Source: an uncultured Clostridia bacterium (GTDB lineage Bacteria; Bacillota; Clostridia; UBA1381). Taken from it: a DNA stretch of 64,000 nucleotides. Below the pieces are notes generated by a model. The model was not told the origin of the DNA. It saw only the letters and a list, made by a program, of their open reading frames with translations, and searched no databases. The stretch lies in assembly GCA_947624165.1 (NCBI GenBank), contig CANQJC010000001.1, forward strand, positions 1 through 64,000, in the 5' to 3' direction. Within the stretch, counting starts at the first letter, position 1. Each line of letters begins with the position of its first letter. The translations under genes and the position numbers were made by a program. Shown here one piece after another: positions 1 through 5,804 of the stretch.

Positions 1-1
1 C

Positions 2-76
2 GGATTTGGTGTGATTGAGGAATCCGACGGTAAACAAATTTTGAAATTGAATTTACAGATAAGATTTATAAAATAA
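2..76 (+). CDS. C-terminal end of an unidentified protein (partial)
   Basis: An open frame enters from the left edge and runs 24 codons to a TAA at 74-76, ending in LNLQIRFIK. It stops 27 bases before the methyltransferase ATG at 104 and is on the same strand, so it may belong to the same transcript. The fragment is too short to identify a family. Its base composition matches the AT-rich island rather than the rest of the window. It could be the third component of the methyltransferase/ATPase locus, but that is inference from position only. Confidence 0.35.
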   Translation, partial: GFGVIEESDGKQILKLNLQIRFIK

Positions 77-103
77 AGAGAAATGAATAAGTAGGTGAAT
101 TTT

Positions 104-964
104 ATGAACAATGTTAGCCCACTGAGATACCCAGGCGGAAAAAGTAAAATCTCTTCATTTGTAAAAATTGTCATTAATAAAGCCGCTATTAATGGGACAT
201 ATATAGAACCATTTGCCGGTGGAGCGGGTGTTGCACTACAGCTTTTATTTGATAATGCTGTTGATAATATCGTAATTAATGATTATGATAAGGCGATATA
301 CTCGTTTTGGAGAGCAATTAAACAAGATGGGAAGAAATTACTTGATTTAATAGAAAAAACACCTGTTACCGTAGATGAGTGGCGCAAGCAAAAACAAATA
401 TATTTGACTGCAAATTGCTATTCGGTAGAATTGGCTTTTGCAACATTTTATTTAAATAGAACTAATCGCTCAGGAATACTTACAGCTGGACCAATAGGTG
501 GATTTGAACAATGTGGTAACTATAAAATAGATGTACGATACAATAAAAAGAGTTTAATTAGAAAAATTGAGAAGATTATGGAATATAAAAAAAATATATA
601 TGTTTACAATAAGGATATTTGTAAATTTGTTGTAAATATTATACCGAAGTTTGAGAACAATGCATTTGTTTATTTTGATCCACCTTATTATAATAAAGGA
701 CAACAGCTGTATAAAAATTTTTTAATGCATAGTGATCATGAGAAAATTGCCGATTTAATAAAAAAATTAAATTGTCCATGGATTGTATCTTATGATGATG
801 TATCAGATATTGAAGAAATTTATGCAGGATATTTAATAAAGAAATTTAGTGTTAATTATAGTGCGGCAAATTCTGGTAAATCGATGGAATTGATGATTTT
901 TGGGAACAGGGAACTATGTCCCGATAATATAGAACTGAAAAAAGCAAATATTGAGTTAATATAG
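104..964 (+). CDS. D12-class N6-adenine DNA methyltransferase (Dam family)
   Basis: Predicted to transfer a methyl group from S-adenosylmethionine to the N6 of adenine in a specific DNA site. The 286-residue protein opens with PLRYPGGKSK, the usual N-terminal signature of the D12 (alpha-class) family. It has the AdoMet-binding motif EPFAGGAG at residues 35-42 and the catalytic DPPY motif at residues 192-195, so both key motifs are intact. A GTG nine bases upstream is in frame, but AGGTG at 93-97 is correctly spaced for the ATG at 104. Its stop codon overlaps the ribosome binding site of the ATPase gene, so the two are almost certainly co-transcribed. No cognate restriction endonuclease is visible. 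The gene is AT-rich and looks horizontally acquired. The recognition site cannot be read from the sequence. Confidence 0.9.
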   Translation: MNNVSPLRYPGGKSKISSFVKIVINKAAINGTYIEPFAGGAGVALQLLFDNAVDNIVINDYDKAIYSFWRAIKQDGKKLLDLIEKTPVTVDEWRKQKQIYLTANCYSVELAFATFYLNRTNRSGILTAGPIGGFEQCGNYKIDVRYNKKSLIRKIEKIMEYKKNIYVYNKDICKFVVNIIPKFENNAFVYFDPPYYNKGQQLYKNFLMHSDHEKIADLIKKLNCPWIVSYDDVSDIEEIYAGYLIKKFSVNYSAANSGKSMELMIFGNRELCPDNIELKKANIELI

Positions 965-976
965 GTGGTGTATAAA

Positions 977-2539
977 ATGATAATTAAACATGCGCATATT
1001 GACAAATTCAGGGCACTGAATAATGTTGATTTTGATTTGGGTAGTAAAATCACAGCAATTGTTGGACATAACGGGACTATGAAAACAACGATTCTGGGTA
1101 TATTGAGTCAGACTTTCACAATAAGTAAAAGTCATGTTATGAATGGAGAAACAACCATAGACGGGTATAATTTTCATTCGCAGTTCAGAGAAAAATTTAA
1201 ATTATCTGATAAAGATAAGCCTGGTGAACACAAATGGAGATTAGATTTATATAAAGATGTATATAAAAAGGATTTTTTTGAGGTCCATAGTATACCTAGA
1301 GATAAAAGATCAAATGATATAAGATTTTGGTCAACAGAAGGAAAAATCAAAGATGTAGGATATCCGCAAGTTCCGGCATATTACATAAGCCTGAAAAGAG
1401 TTACGCCTATAGGTGAAGAAAACAAAGTTACTTATATTTCCGAATTGGATGATGAAGAAATAAGTTTTTTAAACAACGAGTACAAGGAAATATTTTCTAT
1501 AGCGAAAAACGCAGAATTATCGGTTGATTCTATATCTTCCAAAAATAAGCACACTGCATCGATACATGATGAAGCACACGATGCTTTGTCAATATCAGCA
1601 GGGCAAGATAATGTAGCAAAAATTTTATTGGCAGTATTATCTTTTGGAAGATTAAAAAATAAATATCCGAATGATTATAAAGGGGGAATTTTGTTAATAG
1701 ATGAAATCGAGGCAACTCTTCATCCGTTGGCTCAGAGTAAGCTTATAAAACGCATTTATAAATATGCCAAAGATTTTAGAATTCAATTTGTTTTTACAAC
1801 ACACTCTCCATCTGTCATAAAATCAACTTTTTTTGATAAATATAATAATAAAGAAGCACAATTATTATATTTAAAAAGAGTTGGTGAAAAAGTGTGTGTA
1901 TATAACAACCCCAATATTAATGATGTAATTGCAGAGTTATCCGGTATTGTCAGAAAACCGGCAAAAAAAACATATAAAATTAAAGTCTTTTGCGAAGATC
2001 TAGTTGCGAGAAATATTGTTAAAAAACTTTTGGCAGCATACAAACAATATTTTAGTGTAATGTCTTGTTCTCTGGGAGCCGAGGAATATATAGAATTACT
2101 GAGAGTGAAATTGTCCGAAATCAGTAAATCCATAATTATACTTGATGGTGATAAAAACATTAGTTCTATAAATAGAAAATTAAGAACAATGAATTCAAAA
2201 AACGTTATGTTTTTGCCATCAAATGTTTGCCCTGAAAAAATGTTCTATGAATATTTATTCAATTTACCGGAAGATGCTAAAATATGGGACAATGCTCTTG
2301 GAAGATTTGATAAAACTAAGTGTTTCAAGGATTATCCGACCTTGATGGATAAGCAAGCCGAGACACAGCAATATAAGAAGTGGTTTGATAGTGTGAAGTC
2401 TAATTTTGGACGAGGATATGAAAAATTAATTAATATATGGATGGCTGATAATACGAATCAATACGAAAATTTTGTAAGTCAGTTTATCAAAATATATAAT
2501 AGTCAAGCAGCTATAAATGGATTGGATAAAATAGATTGA
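977..2539 (+). CDS. AAA ATPase fused to a TOPRIM-like nuclease domain (OLD-like)
   Basis: A 520-residue protein with an N-terminal SMC/ABC-type ATPase and a C-terminal TOPRIM-like region. Walker A is GHNGTMKTT (residues 30-38), with Met where the canonical P-loop has its last Gly. Walker B is ILLIDE (238-243), followed about 30 residues later by FTTHSP, the H-switch of ABC/OLD ATPases. After the ATPase comes KVFCED (336-341) and ILDGD (388-392), giving Glu340 and Asp390-x-Asp392, the acidic pattern expected of a TOPRIM metal site. This architecture is known from OLD nucleases and from fused ATPase-TOPRIM defence proteins such as those of PARIS. The start at 977 is chosen because AGGTGG at 963-968 precedes it; two upstream GTGs are in frame. 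Partnership with the methyltransferase suggests a phage-defence role, which is inferred. Confidence 0.78.
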   Translation: MIIKHAHIDKFRALNNVDFDLGSKITAIVGHNGTMKTTILGILSQTFTISKSHVMNGETTIDGYNFHSQFREKFKLSDKDKPGEHKWRLDLYKDVYKKDFFEVHSIPRDKRSNDIRFWSTEGKIKDVGYPQVPAYYISLKRVTPIGEENKVTYISELDDEEISFLNNEYKEIFSIAKNAELSVDSISSKNKHTASIHDEAHDALSISAGQDNVAKILLAVLSFGRLKNKYPNDYKGGILLIDEIEATLHPLAQSKLIKRIYKYAKDFRIQFVFTTHSPSVIKSTFFDKYNNKEAQLLYLKRVGEKVCVYNNPNINDVIAELSGIVRKPAKKTYKIKVFCEDLVARNIVKKLLAAYKQYFSVMSCSLGAEEYIELLRVKLSEISKSIIILDGDKNISSINRKLRTMNSKNVMFLPSNVCPEKMFYEYLFNLPEDAKIWDNALGRFDKTKCFKDYPTLMDKQAETQQYKKWFDSVKSNFGRGYEKLINIWMADNTNQYENFVSQFIKIYNSQAAINGLDKID

Positions 2540-2689
2540 AGCATCCTAAAATTTATTTGATTGCATATAAGTAAATTATAGTGTTGTATATGAAATGAAA
2601 AACTAAATAAGCAATTTTAGAAACCCCATTGAACCAGCATTAATCTTTGGCAACAATATGGCAACAAAAAATCAGATAGCCAAAAAATA

Positions 2690-2812
2690 ATGAATAATAC
2701 AGGCAGTACAAACACTCCAAGACAAATCATCTATACAAAATCGTTTAAGGTTGATTTGTCAAGAGCGAGTGGGAATAATTCTATTCATACAGCTGTTGAG
2801 ATTCGATTATAG
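2690..2812 (+). CDS. Possible 40-residue ORF or gene remnant
   Basis: An ATG at 2690 begins a 40-codon frame ending at TAG 2812, with the C-terminus VDLSRASGNNSIHTAVEIRL. The frame is open upstream to 2633 without another ATG. No ribosome binding site precedes the ATG, so it may be the truncated 3' end of a longer lost gene rather than a translated peptide. I do not recognise the family. Confidence 0.2.
   Translation: MNNTGSTNTPRQIIYTKSFKVDLSRASGNNSIHTAVEIRL
2721..2760. repeat. 9-bp inverted repeat
   Basis: GACAAATCA at 2721-2729 is matched perfectly in inverted orientation by TGATTTGTC at 2752-2760, with a 22-base spacer. No T-run follows, so it is not an obvious terminator. Its place at the island edge would suit a recombinase or regulator site, but function is unknown. 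Confidence 0.4.
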
Positions 2813-2854
2813 TGTGCAAGTATACTAAAATGCGTTAAATGATCGGAGTTAAAA

Positions 2855-3727
2855 ATGAAACCCAAGAAAGATAAAATTATATTTATTATATTGCATTGTA
2901 TTGCCGCTGTCGCTATCATGATAATTGCTTTATTCGGCGGTGATATGATAAGCAATATTGTGCCTGATGATAATCTATCCCTAAAAAGTATAGTATCTAC
3001 CATTATATATATCGGTATCACACTATCCGCTGGACTGCTGTACGCTAAATATGTTTTGCGTTTCAGCTTTGAAGAAATAGGTGTATATTTCAAAGCACCG
3101 CAGTTAAAATGGATTGCTGCGGGTTTTATTCTTCCGTCGGCGATAACGGCGTTTTATTTAATTTTTACGGACGGGCAGCTCATAAAAAATAATAATGCGG
3201 CAAGCATAATGCCATGTTTGATCAACGCAATATTCCCAATTGGGCTTGCTTCGGGAATTTGTGAGGAATTTATTTTTCGCGGGCTGATAATGCGCACGTT
3301 TGAACGCCGATGGAACAGCGCAGCGGCGGTACTGATTCCGTCTGTTTTGTTTGCGCTTATGCACGCGTTTAATATGCGTTTGGGATTTGTCGATATATTG
3401 CTGCTGGTTGTTGCGGGTACTGCTGTCGGAGTGATGTTTTCATTGATTGCCTTGCAAAGCGGAACGATATGGTCGAGCGCGGTCGTACACGCATTATGGA
3501 ACGCAATCACACTTGGCGGCATTATCATTGAAGTTTCGGGGAACGAAGCAGCAACGGATTTCATTTATAAATACGAATTACTTGATACAAATATTTTATT
3601 GACGGGCGGCAAATTTGGTATAGAATCCGCATTGCCGGCAATTATCGGGTATTTATTGGTTTCCGCAATAGCATTTATGTTAATTAAAAAATCTAAAACC
3701 GTGAAGCAAGTTATTGTACGAAGTTAA
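2855..3727 (+). CDS. CPBP family intramembrane metalloprotease
   Basis: A 290-residue polytopic membrane protein of the CPBP/type II CAAX endopeptidase family (ABI clan). The first conserved motif is EEFIFRG, with Glu137, Glu138 and Arg142, and the later motifs with His are present as LMHAFN and HALWN. Hydrophobic segments alternate through the whole length. Family members cleave peptide bonds within or near the membrane; some process bacteriocin-related peptides or give immunity, but no bacteriocin gene is visible nearby. The ATG at 2855 is preceded by GGAG at 2844-2847. It is the first gene after the AT-rich island and has intermediate base composition, so it may lie either side of the island boundary. 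Substrate is unknown. Confidence 0.85.
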   Translation: MKPKKDKIIFIILHCIAAVAIMIIALFGGDMISNIVPDDNLSLKSIVSTIIYIGITLSAGLLYAKYVLRFSFEEIGVYFKAPQLKWIAAGFILPSAITAFYLIFTDGQLIKNNNAASIMPCLINAIFPIGLASGICEEFIFRGLIMRTFERRWNSAAAVLIPSVLFALMHAFNMRLGFVDILLLVVAGTAVGVMFSLIALQSGTIWSSAVVHALWNAITLGGIIIEVSGNEAATDFIYKYELLDTNILLTGGKFGIESALPAIIGYLLVSAIAFMLIKKSKTVKQVIVRS

Positions 3728-3763
3728 ATGACGCTTCCTCACACCGTTTTGCGTACTTACCGC

Positions 3764-3789
3764 TTATGTTACGGCAATCCCTAACATAA
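3764..3789. repeat. 8-bp inverted repeat (possible hairpin)
   Basis: TTATGTTA (3764-3771) and TAACATAA (3782-3789) form a perfect stem with a 10-base loop, 37 bases after the CPBP stop. The lack of a following T-run argues against a standard terminator. It may still form an RNA 3' end or a regulator site. Confidence 0.4.
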
Positions 3790-3815
3790 AGGCATGTGGG
3801 AAAATCATCGCCGCA

Positions 3816-3844
3816 TTGATTTTTTGCGGCGAGTATGGTATAAT
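3816..3844 (+). promoter_or_regulatory. Sigma-A-type promoter for the gene at 3907
   Basis: TTGATT (3816-3821) and TATAAT (3839-3844) are separated by 17 bases. The -35 lies in the loop of an 8-bp hairpin sequence (TCGCCGCA 3808-3815 and TGCGGCGA 3825-3832). The sequence from GGTATAAT onward is closely shared with the promoter at 4583-4611. Confidence 0.7.
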
Positions 3845-3906
3845 CTTTCCGTAATCAAATGAAGCGATAAATCGGGATTTGTGTAGGTAATGGGGGCTGT
3901 GCTTTT

Positions 3907-4551
3907 ATGTCGAATTTTTTGAATAATATACGAGGTGCAGAAAAGAAAATTTCACTAAAAAGACAAATAATAAATACGGCAGCCATAGCACTTTTGGGAA
4001 TTACCTTAGGCGCACTTTCAAAGTTTTTGGATACTGTCCCTGTCAATCATTTACCTGCTTTGCTTCAATATTTGGATGTGACAAATTTTTTGGGACGGTT
4101 TGCCATATGGATATTCATTGCCGTATGTATTTCGATTTACAGTTTATCGTCAATAAGAGCGGCAATCAATGTGTTGCTGTTCTTTGCGGGGATGATTCTT
4201 AGCTATTATTTATACTCAACATTCATAGCGGGTTTTTTTCCAAAAAGTTATGCGATGATTTGGATCGGCTTTACCGTTGTTTCTCCGCTGCTTGCCTTTA
4301 TTTGCTGGTATGCGAAAGGTCAAAGCGGAATATCGCTGCTTCTTTCCGCGGGAATAATAGCTGTCCTTTTTAATATGTCATTTGCGTACGGAATAGGATA
4401 TTTTAACAGTCTCTCTCTTTTGGAAGCATTGACATTTTTATGCGGGTGTGTCGTTATGAGGCGTCAATCTGTGATAGGTACCGTGATTATGATAGTGATA
4501 GCTGTTGCATTGGCTTTTGTGCTTAATATGGTTGTACCGTTTTATTTTTGA
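3907..4551 (+). CDS. Polytopic membrane protein, DUF6518-like
   Basis: A 214-residue, strongly hydrophobic protein with about seven predicted membrane helices and a short basic N-terminus. Its opening (KRQIINTAAIALLGITLG) and the LGRFAIWIF segment resemble the DUF6518 family as I recall it; the function of that family is unknown. No charged catalytic motif is visible. A GGGGG ribosome binding site near 3890-3895 precedes the ATG at 3907. It has its own promoter and stands as a single transcription unit between the CPBP protease and the EamA transporter. Confidence 0.65.
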   Translation: MSNFLNNIRGAEKKISLKRQIINTAAIALLGITLGALSKFLDTVPVNHLPALLQYLDVTNFLGRFAIWIFIAVCISIYSLSSIRAAINVLLFFAGMILSYYLYSTFIAGFFPKSYAMIWIGFTVVSPLLAFICWYAKGQSGISLLLSAGIIAVLFNMSFAYGIGYFNSLSLLEALTFLCGCVVMRRQSVIGTVIMIVIAVALAFVLNMVVPFYF

Positions 4552-4582
4552 TATGCCTCATTCCTGCTTTGGCGACGTGGGG

Positions 4583-4611
4583 TTGAAAAAATTGGCGGTT
4601 TGTGGTATAAT
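4583..4611 (+). promoter_or_regulatory. Promoter for the EamA transporter
   Basis: TTGAAA (4583-4588) and TATAAT (4606-4611) with a 17-base spacer. The core TTGGCGGTTTGTGGTATAAT is almost identical to that of the promoter at 10410-10439, and the sequence after the -10 matches that after 3844. Confidence 0.75.
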
Positions 4612-4654
4612 ATCTCCGCAATCAAACCGACAAATTTGAATTTAGGTGATACAG

Positions 4655-5701
4655 ATGACCAATAAGAATATCACCGCTATCGGCTATGCGTTAGCCGCGG
4701 CGTTGTTTTATGCAATAAATGTGCCATGTTCAAAGCTGTTGCTTGAAAATGTTTCTCCAACATTTATGGCCGCATTCCTCTACATTGGAGCAGGTATCGG
4801 TGTGGGTGTAATGTACTTATTTCACTATAAAAATGAAAATCCAAAGGAGCGTCTTAATCGAAAGGACTTGCCTTACACGATAGGAATGATAGTGCTTGAC
4901 ATTATTGCTCCAATTTTACTTATGATTGGTGTTAGTATAGTCACGTCAGCAAATGCTTCTTTGCTCGGCAACTTTGAAATCGTTGCAACAACGGTTATTG
5001 CGTTGTTATTGTTTAAGGAAAAAGTAAGCCGAAGGTTGTGGACTGCTATCGGGTTTATTACATTATCAAGCATAGTTCTATCCTTTGGCGGTAGTGGAAG
5101 TCTGAAATTTTCCATTGGCTCGTTTTTCGTGCTTTGTGCGACTGCTTGCTGGGGATTGGAAAACAACTGCACTCGCAACATTTCGGGGAAAAGTACACAT
5201 CAGATTGTAACAATAAAGGGATTTTTTTCGGGGACGGGTTCACTGATAACAGCTCTTATTATCGGTGAGAAATTCCCTGATATAAAATATACTATACCGG
5301 CACTTATTCTTGGCTTTGTTGCGTATGGGCTGAGTATATTTACTTATATCAAAGCACAGAAAACATTGGGAGCTGCAAAGACAAGCGCGTATTATGCGGT
5401 TGCTCCGTTTATAGGCGCATTTCTGTCCTTTGTGTTGCTACATGAAACTTTGACATTGGGCTATGTTATTGCTTTGATCATGATGATTGTCGGAACGGTT
5501 CTTGTGACTGTTGACACCTTGGTTTATAGTCATCTTCATGAGCATACACACACATTTACGCATTTGCATGGCGGCTTAAAACATACACACACAATCACAC
5601 ATAGTCATGAACATAATCATTATGTTATTGATGATAAACACGGACATAAACATAGTGTTGCGGAGTTAGAGAAGTCACTGACAAATCATAATATGATGTA
5701 A
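4655..5701 (+). CDS. EamA/DMT-family transporter with histidine-rich C-terminal tail
   Basis: A 348-residue drug/metabolite transporter superfamily protein with ten predicted membrane helices in two EamA repeats; the start (IGYALAAALFYAINVPCSK) and the PFIGAFLSFVLLHE segment near helix 9 are typical. After the last helix, from about residue 292, it carries a tail full of HxH, THxH and HEHNH clusters (over fifteen His in about 45 residues) that should bind Zn, Ni or Co. Whether the tail senses metal or stores it is unknown. The longest frame begins at GTG 4646, but AGGTG at 4644-4648 points to the ATG at 4655. It ends in a strong terminator and has its own promoter. The transported substrate cannot be inferred. 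Confidence 0.88.
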   Translation: MTNKNITAIGYALAAALFYAINVPCSKLLLENVSPTFMAAFLYIGAGIGVGVMYLFHYKNENPKERLNRKDLPYTIGMIVLDIIAPILLMIGVSIVTSANASLLGNFEIVATTVIALLLFKEKVSRRLWTAIGFITLSSIVLSFGGSGSLKFSIGSFFVLCATACWGLENNCTRNISGKSTHQIVTIKGFFSGTGSLITALIIGEKFPDIKYTIPALILGFVAYGLSIFTYIKAQKTLGAAKTSAYYAVAPFIGAFLSFVLLHETLTLGYVIALIMMIVGTVLVTVDTLVYSHLHEHTHTFTHLHGGLKHTHTITHSHEHNHYVIDDKHGHKHSVAELEKSLTNHNMM

Positions 5702-5737
5702 TTTCCTGTTTACTTTCGGATAAAAATTAAATACCAC

Positions 5738-5770
5738 AAAAAGAGCAACCGAAAAACGGTTGCTCTTTTT
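5738..5770. terminator. Bidirectional intrinsic terminator
   Basis: A perfect 14-bp stem (AAAAAGAGCAACCG at 5738-5751, CGGTTGCTCTTTTT at 5757-5770) with an AAAAA loop. The A-run and T-run flanks let it act on both strands, ending the EamA gene and the convergent beta-helix gene. Confidence 0.92.
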
Positions 5771-5804
5771 ATTGCCCGAAACAAGTCGCATTATATTAAG
5801 CGTA

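Larger units (their letters stand above)
2540..2854. other. Gene-poor tail of the AT-rich island
   Basis: This 315-base stretch holds no convincing gene. Visible elements are two copies of GGCAACAA 11 bases apart (2649 and 2660), a frame running from 2633 to the TAG at 2812, and a 9-bp inverted repeat at 2721-2760. The words encoded around 2642-2670 (LWQQYGNK) resemble what is often found at or beyond the end of tyrosine-integrase genes, so an att site or integrase scar is possible. No integrase is present. The change from AT-rich to mid-GC sequence happens here and just downstream. Confidence 0.45.
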
